64,000 nt of DNA from Agelaius tricolor. Lineage: Eukaryota > Chordata > Aves > Passeriformes > Icteridae. The notes under the pieces were generated by a model that saw only the letters and a program-made list of their open reading frames with translations, did no database searches and was not told the DNA's origin. Positions 23,840 through 41,345 of the stretch are shown in pieces (the first letter of the stretch is position 1; each line of letters begins with the position of its first letter). The stretch lies in assembly GCA_023055355.1 (NCBI GenBank), contig JALJCS010000004.1, positions 30,222,744 through 30,286,743 of the forward strand, given 5' to 3'. Both the position numbers and the translations under genes were made by a program.

Positions 23840-26331
23840 GTTAGGATAGGATTGAACAACTATGGGTAAGACTCAGGGGGCTAACAGCACAAACATCATG
23901 GTGGAACTTTACAGGAGTTCCAACCAGGAACCCAAGACCAGGTCCATCCTAGACCCAACCAGGATGAAGAGCTGGACAAAATATTCTGTCCAAGAAGGTC
24001 GGAGAAGTAATCTCATCACTACTGCACCTTGTTCTTATGAGAAGCTTTAACTTGCCAGATGTCTCCTGGAAACTCAATACAGCAGAAAGAAGGCACTCTA
24101 TGAAGTTCCTGGAAAGCATGGAAAGTAACTTCCTGACATAACTGGTAAGAGCCTACCAGGAATGAGGTCCTGGTAGACCTGCAGTTTACAAACAGAGAAA
24201 GGCTGGTGGGAGATGTGGTGGAAGGGGATTGTCTTGGGCACAATGATAAGAGTTTTTAATTCTTGGTAAAGTAAGGAAGGGGGTCAACAGAACCTCCACC
24301 CTCGACTTCAGAGGGCCAACTCTGGCCTATTCAGGACACTGGTTTGGAGAGTCTCCTTCACAGTCCTGAAGGCTCAGGAGCATCCCTACGGATTGAAAGA
24401 CCAGATGGTGGGGAAGAAGGTGGCCTGGCTGAACAGGGAGCAGGGAGTTTTCACAGGAACTCAGTGAAAAGGAAAAGAGTTTATGATCTTTGGAAAAGGT
24501 GGCAGGCACCTCTTGAAGAGTAAAAGGATGTAATGAGGTCATGTAGAGAGAAACCTACAACTGGCCACTGCTGTGAAAGACAATAGAAATTGTTTTTATA
24601 AATACATCAACAACAAGAGGACAGCCAAGGAAAATCTCCACACTCTGCTGGAGGCAGGGGAGAACATGGTCACCCAGGCTAAAGAAAAGACTGAGACTTA
24701 ATGCCTTCTTTGACTCAGAAAGCTTCCCCACAGCAACAAGCCTCTGACCTGGTAGACAGGGAGGAGAACAGATCCCCTATAATCGAGGAGAAAATAGTTA
24801 GTGGCTTGGTATGCCACTTAGACATTCACTCAGTCTATGGAGCCAGATGGGATTCACCCACAGGAGGGTGAGGGAGCCAGAGGAAGAGCTCACCAGGCTG
24901 CTCTCCATCATTTTTCACCAGTCCTGGTTAACTGGCGAGGTCCCAGAGGCCCAGAGGTTGGTCAGTGTCATGCCCATCAAAAAGAACTGTCAAGGGAAAT
25001 ACAGGCCTGTCAGCCTGACCTCGGTGCCATGAAAGGTTATTGGACAGATTATCGTAATTATGATCACACAGCACATACAGGACAGCCAGGAGATCGGGCC
25101 CAGCCAGCAGAGGTTTGTAGTAGACAGGTCCTGCTGTATGCTCATTTAATGAGATACTGTTGGTATAGCATGGACTGGACATGGCAAAAGCTGTTGAAGT
25201 TGTCTGCCTGGACTTCAGCAAAGCCTTTCATATTGCCTCTCACAACATTCTTCTGGAGAAACTAGGAGTTCATGGCTTGGACAGACACACTGTTCACTGT
25301 GTAAAAAATCATCTGTATGGCTGGAACAAAGACTGGTAATAGGTGCAGTTACATCCAGATGATGGTCATTAACAACTGGTGTTCACCAGAGCACAGTCTG
25401 GGGCCAGTTCTGTTTTAATAGCTTTATCAATTATCCAGACAAGGGGATTGAGTGCATGCACCCTCAGTCAGTTTGCAGATGACACCAAGCTGGGTGGGAG
25501 TGCTGATCTGCTGGAGGGCAGGAAGGCTCTGCAGAGGGATCTGGGCAGGCTGGACCATGGGCCAAGGCCAGTGGTGTGAGGTTCAACAAGGCCCAGTGCT
25601 GGGTCCTGCCCTTGGGTCACAGCAAGCCCAGGCAGTGCCACAGGCTGGGGCAGAGCGGCTGCAAAGCTGCCACAGGAAAAGGCCCTGGGGGTGCTGGTGA
25701 CAGCAGCTGAACAGGAGCCAGCAGTGCCCAGGTGGCCAAGAAGGCCAATGACATCCTGGCCTGTGCCAGCAATAGTGTGGCCAGCAGAAGCAGGGCAGGG
25801 ATTGCTCCCATGAGGCCACATTTCAAATCCTGTATCCAATTCTGGGCCCCTCACTACAGGAAAGACATTGAAGCACGGGAGTGATACCAGAGAAGGGCAA
25901 TGAAGTTGGTGAAGGCTTTCAAGTACAAGTCCTGTGAGGAGTGCTTGAGAGTGCTGAGGGTTTAGCCTCGAGAAAATGAGGCTCAACGGGGACCTTGTCA
26001 ATCTCCACAACTACCTGAAAGGATGTTGTAGTGAGCTGGGGCTTAGTTTCTTTTCCCACTCAACAAATGACAGGATGAGAAAATACAGGCTCAAGCCACA
26101 CCAGGGGAGGTTCAGGCTAGACATCAGGAAGAATTTTTCACTGAAAAGGTGGTCAGGCATTGGAAAGATAGCTCAGGGAAGCAGTGGAGTCACCATCCCT
26201 TGATGCGTTCAAGAAACAACTGGATGTGGCACTTAGCACTATGGTTTAGTTGATACATTGGTCTTCAGTCAAAGGTTGGACAGACAGATCTTGGAATTTT
26301 TTTCTAATATTACAGATTCTATGATTCTATG
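23840..26331 (+). mobile_element. Long decayed CR1 LINE (endonuclease end, reverse transcriptase, 3' end)
   Basis: Frame-shifted pieces of CR1 ORF2 run in order. An endonuclease-like SFNLPDVSWKLNTAE region lies near 24045; RT pieces include SIIFHQSWLTGEVPEAQRL and KYRPVSLTSVP (24811-25032) and [20 protein letters not shown] (25379-25579); the 3' end reads TCTATGATTCTATG at 26331. FADD is the RT catalytic motif. Many stops and frameshifts break it, so it is dead. The 5' limit is approximate. It is antisense to KDM4C and ends about 560 bp from the His278 exon donor. Confidence 0.88.
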
Positions 26332-26866
26332 CTGTACACAAAAAAAAAGGAAGATATGCACACCACAGAACAAGATTTCAATCTAAAATATCTTCAGTTT
26401 CACACACCTCAAACAGATGATTTATTATCTTTTACTACAAGTTTTCTGATCAGATTTACAATGAGACAAATGGAAATTGTTTCTCTAAACTTTATTTGAA
26501 GTTTCACTATTTATGTTTCTTTCTAGGTATCAAAATTCCTAGTTAAACTAAAGTGCTTCCACAAACAGTAAAGCCAAAGAAGATTTAAGAGCAGAAGTCT
26601 GTTGTCTTCACAACATTAACCTCAGTGTATGTAGCTTCAGCTTAAAAACATCCACAAACAGAATTAGTTTGAAGAATAATAAATACATTAAGCTGCAAAC
26701 AAAACTGACTACTGAGAGGAATATATATTGCTGGAATACCTACTATCAAAATAACAACTCTAAATTAAATTTGAATGGCAGCTTGATGTACTATCAAATA
26801 GTTATCCCTTTTCCATCACCTTCCTGAGATTCTCACAAAGAAATAACCACACGAAATATTTCCTTA

Positions 26867-31371
<4,505 letters not shown>

Positions 31372-31475
31372 CTTGTCAAAAGGAATTCCATACTTTTTCA
31401 ATATTGAGGGAGAAATCAGAGTCATCTTGTGGCGCAGAAAAGCATCACATCCTTGAGAGCTGCTCGGAAAGAACC
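31372..31475 (-). CDS. KDM4C: KDM4C exon: JmjC zinc-site half (about residues 227-261)
   Basis: The exon begins with GG completing Gly227 and encodes [17 protein letters not shown], then [17 protein letters not shown]. Cys236 and His242 are two of the four Zn ligands known for KDM4 catalytic domains; the other two (a CxC pair) should lie in the next exon, outside the window. The acceptor is CCTTATTAG at 31476-31484 and the donor is GTACAT from 31371. The length is 104 bp (two bases plus 34 codons), so the exon ends in phase 0. It is nearly identical to mammalian KDM4C, with Ile for Val in SPSILKK. Confidence 0.95.
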
Positions 31476-34400
31476 CTAATAAGGCAAGAAAAGCAAAGCT
31501 GTACATCTTTTCATTAAATCAAATAAGAAATCTTTGTAATATTTTTCAATATTTAATATTGTTTAAACTTGCTTTAGAATTTTTTACCATGTCACTCTTA
31601 GGTTCTGAGAGATTTCACAAAAATCAAATGCACCACCTAAGTTTTTCAACTGCTTTCCAGGGGGAGGGGCTACAGGGTCTTCCTTGTTTGTTAAGACGTG
31701 AAGTAATAGAATAAATGCAGACCTGTACATGTAGGCATACTTTCTTACCCTTTAGAGAAATACATTGTTTCCGGAAGCTTTTTTTTATGTTAATGCTCAT
31801 TCTGCACACATGAAAATCAATTGCAGTAAATAACTTTAGAAGGATTCCATGAAGACTAGGTTTACCTTGCACTTACAAACTATCCCTACAGTAAAGAAAT
31901 ACAACTTCCTAACTTTGTACAATCTGTTGTATTCCTCTCACATAAATGGTAGTTCATCATTCACAGAAGCACTTTAATTCTTAGAAAAACATGCTTACTC
32001 ATTTACTAAAAAAAAAATCATTTTCAAACAACCATCTGAATTTTTTAATGCCTTGAGAAAAAGAAATTAACAATAATTTTCATTTAATTACATTTAATAA
32101 TAATATGTAGCTTTCTCTCTAATGTTAGATTTAATTTCTTCACTCTGGTGAATTATATATTATGTCCACTAATCACCCTAAAACTTCAGAACAATCTAAA
32201 AGTTATCCTATTATAGTTATTACATTCTATGTACATTCAATCTAGCACACTCACCAGTACTGGAAGAACAATATTTTTCTGATTTCTCAGAAATTAGGTT
32301 AAGCAGCACTTAAAGAGCAAAAGTATAATGCAGACTTGTGCTGGTCAATGTACTAAGAAGCCTGTTAAGCTGCCCCGAGATCAAATTTTACTAAAATTCA
32401 TCATTCTTATATTTTTTTCTCTCACCAACAAGAAGCATGGAATTCTTTACTCTTTCTTTGAATTGCAAATAATGTTTTAAGTTTCAAAAAGTACTATTTG
32501 ATAGGTACAGTTATATATATGTGGCTTCACTGACCAAAAGACAGTTAAAAAGAAACTAGCCCACAATTAGAGGACTCCAGCAAAAAAAATTCAACTAATT
32601 TTTTCACAATTAATGCCTATAACATAAATGATAGCAGTCAAAACTTAGAATCTACAGTTTCTGAGCATCAAGAAACCTGAGTCCTGAGCAGTATAATAAC
32701 AGAAATACACGGGAACTTACTGTGAAAAACATGATTGCAAATGATACTTGAGATTTGCAGGAAGAGCTGGTATGAAAAGTAGCTAAAGGCTTAATTGCTA
32801 AAAGCAGAGAGTTTAACTGAATTTTCCTTGAGAAAACAAATTTTGTATCAAATTATGTTACTGCAATATGCTTAATTAGTTCAACACAAGATGATACAAA
32901 GCAAATGATGGGCAGACATCCAAAAGTTAAGTTGTACCATTCCAGCTCCAAGAGACCAGACATAGCTGTGACAAGTCCAACCAGAAGGCAGGCTTGTTGC
33001 TGAATTCCAAGAAAGTTGCAGATAACACAGAGCATCAGAACACAACCTGCTCAAAATCCACTACTAGAAATTTACAAGAGAACATTTGCTGTGGTTACAG
33101 AGCCCTCATAGTGAAATCGAAGTGCAGCCTACACATTCTGTACTGTTATAAAATATCTTTTCACTTGTCAAAGTCTACACTTCTGCACACAAAATTTTCA
33201 GCCTCATTCATCTCATTTTCTCAAAGGAACTCCCCTTCAATAAACAAGGTAAGAAAGGAAGGTAGTATTTTAGTATTAAGTATTATATTTCCTCATTACA
33301 AGACTCTCTTTATCAGATCTTTTATCTGCCAGGCTAAATGTAAGTCACACAAGCTTTTCTTCCAGAAAATAAAATCTCTGTGGGAGAACTGGCTAATGGA
33401 TGTAAAAAATGCTGAATAAAGGACTTTGCATTAGAAATATTATAAGACTCTTACAAAAACATTAAATGCAGGCCTATTCAAGATATGTCCACAACATTAA
33501 GAATCATTCTGAAATACCAAGCTGATGTTAAAATTGCAAATTAAAAGAATTACCATGCAATCCTGTATGTTTAGTGAAATCCCACTTTCAAAAGAAAAAA
33601 TTCTGAAACCTATCTAGACTGTAAATACTTTTCAACTTCTGTAGCACATTCAGCTTTTAAGGGACACATGAAATTTTAATTTAACCACTAACACTAATCC
33701 ATTAACTCTAAATCAGTTCTGCAAGAGCAGGTATTTTGTAGGAATTCACATGCAACCCCAGTTTCTTGGATGGTCTCTTGAGACATGGCAGACCTATATC
33801 CTATTCATTCCTTGGAAACTACTACAAAGAAACAAAATAAGAATTCAAAACAATTACTTCATAGAAGCCAATGAGAAATAATCAGAGTGCAGGGTAAAAC
33901 TGAATAAGGTTGCTCATTGATTTATGTCAATAAGAAAAAGACCATCAAATTGAAAATTCTCCAATGCATGATTTACAGAAATACTGACATCCTTAACAGC
34001 TAGAGCAGAATTGGAAGCCTACATGGTAAGTATGTGATTCAATACCTGCTGGCCAAATGTTTGGGTATAAACAACTACAAGGAGAGAACCTTTATCCAAA
34101 CTCAAGGTTCCTCTCAGCTTTTTAAAACCCTTATTTAGTTAGCCCAAGCAGCAACAGCAAAGAGTATGTGAAAGCATAGGCTTCAGACTGTGTCAACAAA
34201 CAAAAACATGCCCTTGCAAGACTCTATATACATACTCTAACAGATAACATAGCCTAAAATCTTACCAATGTTATTTGTGCAAACAAAATTAAACTACTTC
34301 AGTAACAGCAACATCACTGGACTAGAGAAGACACATCCTTTGTCAATGCTATTCCACCTCAGCATGATCCTTCCACAGAATTTATAATCCAAATACATTC

Positions 34401-37400
34401 TAGAGAGAAGTCAAGGCCTTCTCATCTTTGGGCAAAGGTAGAAGCAGTGAGCACTCACCTTCTTAGCCATGGAAGGATATAGAACATAGTTTTAAAAATA
34501 AGTTCAAATCTTTAAATTATTGAGGGACAGTGAGCATTGCTACCTGGCAGTCTCATTTTTCCTTTCCACCGTGAGAGTGTCTTTCCAACATATCACACAC
34601 AGCTCATATCAGATGACCACATCAATATCATACCTATCACTCAGGCAAACTGAAGTGGATTGCGCTCCACTCCCTGGTTGATTAGCATTTTCAAGATATT
34701 TGGAATGCTCCTCTCTGCTTCTAAGAATATGCCCATAATGTTTTCAATTACATTGTCCAGCTAAAATCACATATGCACAAATTACAATACCATTCTCAGA
34801 AGTGTAATTCTAAACTCCATTGGACTGAGCAGATTGGTTTGCTGTATTTTACCTTGAATGATCAAGGAAATAATAACTTGGTCACTAATAGTCATTATTT
34901 AATGACATCCACATAAAATCATATTCTTAGGGAACTTTCAAATCAAATCCTGACCAATGCAATTAATGAAGCTACACACCCTATAATTTTCAACACTTCC
35001 TTACTCAAGACTTCACCTGAAATTTAAAGGCGCTGTATTTCTCTTTAATATTATTCAAAATAATGTATAATCATAAAACTCACAATATAAGGAAAAAAAC
35101 CCTAAATTGCAAATTTATTTAATGTTGTTTAATGTTAATGAAAGTAAATACAAATCAAATTAACATAAATAATCTCAAGTTATGATTATTTATTATTTAT
35201 GCAGGCCTACATTTAAATGACTTATACAAAATATTAATAATTTGCAGATCAGTACTATCAAAACAATGGCAGAGATTACAGAAATACTAAGTTTCCTAGT
35301 AGTTCTCTTTTTAGATTTTACTTTGATAGGTATAAACTTTATATAATTTATTTAAATTATTTTGCCATGATCTGAACTAATTTGATTTAACTTTCTGTGT
35401 GAACATGAAAGAAATTTGGAGGGTAAGTCTGCATAACAACAACCATCACAAAGGAACAATGGCAATTTGTATTCTATACAAAGCTGAATACAAAAGCCAC
35501 AAAGAGGCTTTCAAGTGGTATGAAACACAACTGTAGGTATGCCGAGATTAACATGTTCAAACCTTTATTATCTCTTAAATAAGACTTTTCTAACTTGACT
35601 AATTATTTGTCTGAGGAAAAGTTCAATTCTTCAACTCCTAAAGTTCTCACATTCAAGATCCTTAGAAGTTATGCAAGTTCTACTTCAAGTCTCATTTCAA
35701 CAATTATTTTAATTTGCTTTCATATATAAAAGGTAGTGACCTGCATTAAAAAAAGTAATTAATACACCATAAAAAGCTTTGTACAACAACCATACATACT
35801 TACAATATATTAAACTTTACTTTAGTTTCTTCTTTAACATAATTGAACATCACAGATTGATGTCATCTCCTTTCTAAAACAGTTTCTGCATTCAAACAGT
35901 CTATTAAAAGATCTCCAAAATCTTTCAATACAGCATTTCTCATTTGCCACTCTGCCTCTATTCTCTTTATTTTCTAACCCCTTTTGTGAAACAAAAAATC
36001 ATTTAAGAATACCATGGTATTGCAGATTAACATAACAACACGTATAAAAATTGCAGTTAACAGCTCACTTGAGATTTTTATTACATTTATGTCTACATAA
36101 AATTGAAAAAAAAATCTACATAAATGAGAAAGCAGCTGAAGGGCAAAATCAAACTGTTGTCTTTATTAGATGCAAGTCTAATGTCTTTCAGACAAAGCAT
36201 TTGTAGCCGCCACAGTCAATCAAGATTTCAATAGAAAGCAAAAATGAAAGCATTCATGCACAAAAGGCATGCGTTGTAATTGTGATATGCAGACAAGATA
36301 ATGGAAAATATTCTAACCTTCCTTTAATTTTATGTATCAACTCCTGCCTTGACTTACACAATCTGTCACTTTTAATGTATTATTTTATTATTTTAATTAT
36401 TTAGGAGCTTTCAATTAATTCAGTAGGCATCTGGTCATCAGAGCTAAACTTCCTGAAGAAACTACTTTCCTTTTCCTCCAAATGTTGCACTCATGCAAAA
36501 ATATTTTCCCTTCACGTGGTATTACGTACAAAGGTCTCAATTACACTATGTTTTATTAATGTTTTCTTTTAAGTGACTTGCAGCCATGCAGCTTACTTTA
36601 TACTTTCATCTTTGTAAGATACCTTATATGAAACTGTATTTTAGAAGGCACCAGCTGCAAAGTAGATCACAGCATGGAAACAATAAGAAATGGTAATTTT
36701 CAGTTAAAAAAAAAAATCCATTGTTTTTATTGTTCATCATTGTAGTATCTTCTACATTCCATTCTCAGCTATTAGCTGGACCGAAAATATGGAAACAATC
36801 TACTCACAGAAAAATATCCCAGACTACATTAAAATTAAATACTGAAAACTTAGTTTCACAGAATACATTCTTCAACATTACCTAACTCACCTATCTTACA
36901 TTGCTGCTACAATAATAATCTCCTGATGAGTACATAGTTTTCCTACACAAATCTAGTTTCATTCAGTAAATGTAATAGAATAGACACTATTTGAAATTTT
37001 ATCATCTCTGTTCAGTATCTGATTCTATGATTTGTTATTTGCTATTCAAAACACTGAAATAAAAAGAATTAAGTTATGATCATAAGCATGACTCATTAAG
37101 GAAGTTTTCCACTCACCCCACAGTTCTTTGCAACTTATACTAAAATAAAATTAAGAGCAGGTTAATTCTTACTTCTGTGGAGATGCATCCTATGCTGACT
37201 AGCACCCGGACATCAAGACACTGTTCCCCCAGTAAAACCTCTCTCTTTCTGGAAAGAGTGGTCTTGGAGATTTCCATTTCTCTGACACTTAATGTTTGAT
37301 TTCTATAACAGTATTAGGTCACCATCAGCAGTAAGAGGGCTGTCTGCACCTTCAGGCCAGTTTCTTTTTTCATGTATCTCCAAAAGTTACCTACTTCCTG

Positions 37401-38933
37401 AATTTGTATAGGTTACTCCAATATCTACAGAAATCAGGGTATTTCAAGGAAAGAAGAAGCTTTTTTTTTGTCTAAAACAGATAATAATACCATGCCTCAG
37501 TACCACTTCATTTTTAGAAATGAGTGAACAAGGGTTGCTTTAACTGCCCATCCTTTTCCCTCACTCTGAAAATAAAGAAAAATTTGATGCATTCAATGCA
37601 CTCATTACAGTACATCGAAACTTGAATGGTTTTAGAACACTGCACAGCTGTTAACAAGCAATATGAAATTTACTGTAAATGACAAAGCAGCCAAAAAATA
37701 TAACATGCAAAGTCCATCGACCCAAAGATCTTACTCCCATCAAATGTAGAACTGTGTATAGAGAAGTGTTTACATACAGCAGGAAAAGTCGGCTTCCTCT
37801 GACTGATTTAGTAGCAAATAGTTGCTGCTCCAAGATTCTGAAGGCCAGAGGCAGTTCCTATGCTCCTCTAACATATTTCTGTGCCACTGAGCTCCAATCT
37901 TGCTCAGGATTCCATGAAAATTTTAGAATCAACCAGGGAGAGTAAGGAATGCATGCTGTGAAATAAACTTTAGGCAAACTTTGAACCTGACAAGATACTT
38001 CATTTGGAGTCTCTACATACACTGGAAGACTCAATGAACAACTTTTCATGTTGCCCATGTCAGTCATCACAAGTCTTTACCATATTCCCTTCCCTTTATT
38101 TACACTTCTACTAATTGAAAAGTTAAGAGTTTACTATCAAGTATGAAAAGAAAAAGGCAATTTTTTCAACAGTCTTAGTGTCTCTCTCTGAAAATTTTCC
38201 AATTCTCTACTTCTTTTACTGTTTTATCATTTCTTGTAAAATTAAATTATTGAATCATCTTAAGTCAGCATCTATTGCCGAGCCTACAAGTTCCAATTAG
38301 TTTACCAGTGAAAAACAAACAGTGTTTAGATTTCTATACTTTGCATTGGGAAAAGAAACTGGAAAGCAAAGAAAACAACTGATAACTTTTTCAAATGAAG
38401 CTATGACAAAATTTAGGAATAGGAAATGTAATTATTCAGGTTGAAACGTTTTCCTGAGACATACTTTTAAGACTGGAAGTTCACAGGTCTTTACTTTCAT
38501 ATCTTTAACTGTAATAGTTCTATAATAGCTCAGAAAAAGAATCATATACCCATATACTGAAGAAAAAAATTAGTATGAAAACAAAATGTACACAAACTTT
38601 CAGAATTTTGTCCTGATACACAAGATCTAATTATGAACTTTCAATAGCATTCCTTTCCTGTCATTCCATTTCATTAAGCACTCCATTCCATAATTCCTTT
38701 AATAGTTCTTAGCAAGCTATAAAACATGGGCAGCCAGGCCAAGAAACATCCCTAGTTATTCCCTTGTTCATAATTTGCACTCTTAATTCAGAAACAAAAA
38801 TAAAGGTGTAGTATTACTGAAGAGAAAATAAATTACTGACTTAGAATCGTTCTACAGACTAGTGGTTTTTATCCCTTAGTCCTCAACCTTACAACCATAT
38901 CTCTGCTCCTTCTCCCGAACATTTCTGCCACCT

Positions 38934-39269
38934 TGTTTGACAGGAAATGTGTTTTTTGGGATGCTGTGTTTGGGCCAATGGATATTCAGACTTTAATATT
39001 GGCATTTAACCTGGCCATTTAGGACATGGACACGCCTCTGAGAACACGGGGTTAAAAGCAGAGCTCTCCCCTGGGAGGGTCCTTTTGGGTTTCGGTGGGA
39101 AAGAGTTCGGGTCTCTCCCCCGGCCCAGCTGCTGGCTGGGCAGGGGGAGGGGAAAGCCATGAGGCCGGGAGAGGTAGGCCTGAGCCTGGGGGTGGAAGGG
39201 TGGAGCAGAGAGACTGGGAGCCATCGAGCAGCCCCAGCTGAGAGACACAGAGAGAGAGAGAGAGAGGGA

Positions 39270-39344
<75 letters not shown>

Positions 39345-40330
39345 GCTGCCTGGGACTGTAACCTTGAGACTGGATAAACATGGGCCTGTGCCGGCAGCAC
39401 GGCTGGGACGGAGAAGAAGGGGGGGTGCAGCCGGCCGCTTGTAGGAGCTTTTAACCCCTTTTTCGGAGAATGAGAACTTTACAGACCATTGACCTTTCCT
39501 AGAAGAAAGATAGAGTGGAAGATGAGGAAGGAAATGTGCAAGTGTGAGAGAGGTCTGGGCAAGCGAGAGATAGTGGAAGAATAGAGAAGAATCCTAGCGG
39601 GAAGAGATGATGGAGTGGCTTTTGCTGGACTCTTTTTGTACAGCCATGGACAGAACCATGTTCCTTGTGACACAGAGACTGCATTCTAGGGGGAGGCAAT
39701 GGCCACAGAACCAAGAGGGTTCAGTGTCGGTGCCCCTCGGCCCCAGGGGGTGAAAAAATATGGGGGAGACAGGTGTCCCAAAGGAGAGATTGTGGGGACA
39801 GGTGTCCCAAAAGAGAGACTGTGCCTTTTTGGGATCGGGACAAGGCATCCTTAAGAAGACAACCCTAGAAGCAGCTCTGGTCCATGTTCAGTGGTGAGAG
39901 CACTGGACATGAAAGGAAGAGGTCACAACGGCAGATGTACTCCGGGCAGTGCCACAAGTGACACGGAAACACGCGAGGCTTCAGCTGTGTTTCCAGGGGA
40001 AGCCCATGGTGCAAGAAGGACTCCTCTCCTCTTGATGAACTGAGGATTGATTGTCTGAAGGGTGGTTTTGGAACAAGAGTTGGTGATTTGGGGAATAGAT
40101 GTATTGTATTGGAAATTTGGTGGGGGGAGGAGGAAATGTATTTGTAAGGTTTTCATTTTCCCTGTGTGTTCCTTTTATCTATAGCTGTAGTGTCGTTAAT
40201 AAAGTTTTGTTTTCTTTTCTTCCTAAGAGAGAGCCTGCTTTGTTTATTCCTGGTCACATCTCACAGCAGAAACCAGGGAGAAGGTATCCTCATGGGGGCA
40301 CTGGCATTGTGTCAGTGTCAAACCATGACA
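38934..40330 (+). mobile_element. Solo LTR D, 1.4 kb, 5-bp target duplication CACCT
   Basis: The element starts TGTTTGACAGG and ends AAACCATGACA. CACCT precedes it (38929-38933) and follows it (40331-40335), a 5-bp target duplication as in ERVL-type elements. It is much GC-richer than its surroundings and holds an AATAAA at 40198-40203, so it is read on the plus strand, antisense to KDM4C. A pure (GA)n run (39249-39342) lies in its upstream half. ORFs of 64-135 codons on both strands are low-complexity or unrecognised. No gag, pol or env sequence was seen, so it is a solo LTR or an LTR-only non-autonomous element. Confidence 0.82.
39249..39342 (+). repeat. (GA)n microsatellite inside LTR D
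   Basis: About 94 bp of nearly perfect AG dinucleotides have two GGG interruptions near the start. Since it lies inside the LTR it was probably carried or expanded after insertion. Such tracts bind GAGA-type factors in insects; no such role is claimed here. Confidence 0.95.
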
Positions 40331-40434
40331 CACCTCTAAACGGCAAAAGCCAAAATGCTTCAGCTAAAGTGGATCTATATGCCTGCTCAATAGTCAGCAA
40401 GCTGTAAACAAATAAGACTTAGTGTTTCTACACT

Positions 40435-40730
40435 TTGTCTGCTTACCCCTTCACAGAGGCAATAACCAGGACTCTATCCCTCTACCCAACCATCAACTTT
40501 GATGAAACTTTTGGAGACTCATCTGTCTTCAATAATTCTTTCTCTGTATCAAATTTGGGTAAAAAGATTCAAAAAGTTGCTGATGAAAAGAAGCTAGAAC
40601 AAGAAAGAGCAAGGGCACAGAGGAGACAAAAATATTAGCAATGAAAAGCTAACGAATAACAAAATATTAAGCCTCATTTTCATAAGTTTCACCAAGCTAT
40701 AAGTGGCAGTAAAAAAAAAAAAAAAAAAAA
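40435..40730 (+). pseudogene. Coding-like 67-codon ORF followed by poly(A)20: possible processed pseudogene tail
   Basis: An ORF from 40435 to a TAG at 40636-40638 has protein-like composition. It contains INFDETFGDSSVFNNSFSVS and then a charged helix-like end, KKIQKVADEKKLEQERARAQ. Seventy-two bases after the stop there is an uninterrupted run of 20 A (40711-40730). An ORF end, a short 3' segment and poly(A) in this order suggest a retrocopied mRNA. No AATAAA sits before the tail and I do not recognise the protein, so chance remains possible. It starts 100 bp after LTR D. Confidence 0.3.
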
Positions 40731-40912
40731 CACACACCAAAGAATCACTTCAATTCTTAATTCCTCAGGGCAATAATCTTGTGTGACTTTTATGTGTCTA
40801 CAGTATTAAGTAATAAAACACTAGGTGAGTCAAGAACAATTTTTCTCACTTTCCTCAACCCTCAAGGGCTGTCCTTCAAACACCATACATATGAAAATAT
40901 TGGAAATCCTAC

Positions 40913-40962
40913 CTTGAGCTAGTCTTTCAAGCCGTTTCCCATGCTCTGGAGGAATAGCATAC
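40913..40962 (-). CDS. KDM4C: KDM4C 50-bp exon (about residues 210-226)
   Basis: This small exon reads G + YAIPPEHGKRLERLAQ + G, completing Trp210 at one end and opening Gly227 at the other. The acceptor is CAATTTTAG and the donor is GTAGGA, a weak match to the consensus. The segment lies on the JmjC surface after the iron-binding strand, and the sequence is KDM4C-like: KDM4A has YSVPPEHGKRLERLAK. Skipping this 50-bp exon would shift the frame. It sits between introns of about 9.3 and 9.4 kb, and the 1.4-kb solo LTR ends only about 580 bp away in the downstream intron. Confidence 0.95.
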
Positions 40963-41345
40963 CTAAAATTGACATAAAGAAAAGGATGAAATGCTTAAAG
41001 ACATAATTACTACATAATGACTAAAAGTCATCATTCATGTATGATAAATATCTAAGTATACAGGAGTCAAAAAGATTGAAGGCTGAAAAATTGTACAGAA
41101 AAAAATATACTAACATCTAAGGAAAAAATACAGACATTGAGTTTTGGGGGTACAGAGGTTTGAGGAAAACTTAGCTTAGTTCTAGTTTAAATATTGTATT
41201 ATGTAGTTCCAAAATGTTACATTCACTATTTAAAGTCACATACATTGACAATATTTAAATATTATTACATCACCACAATTTTAAAAGAAACACACACTTT
41301 TATTTTTCTTAATAAGATGAAAAAATGTAAAATAAGTCTAATTTC

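Larger units (their letters stand above)
31476..40912 (-). other. KDM4C intron containing LTR D
   Basis: This 9.4-kb intron has donor GTAGGA and acceptor ATTAG. Between 31476 and 38930 I see only AT-rich unique sequence. ORFs of 60-141 codons on both strands (for example 32994-33419) have biased, non-protein-like composition. LTR D and the poly(A)-tailed ORF occupy 38934-40730. Confidence 0.8.

Noticed and set aside
32994..33419. 141-codon plus-strand ORF
   Set aside because: Its composition is rich in Ser, Lys, Cys and Ile with no motif; it is antisense within a KDM4C intron and looks like random AT-rich sequence.
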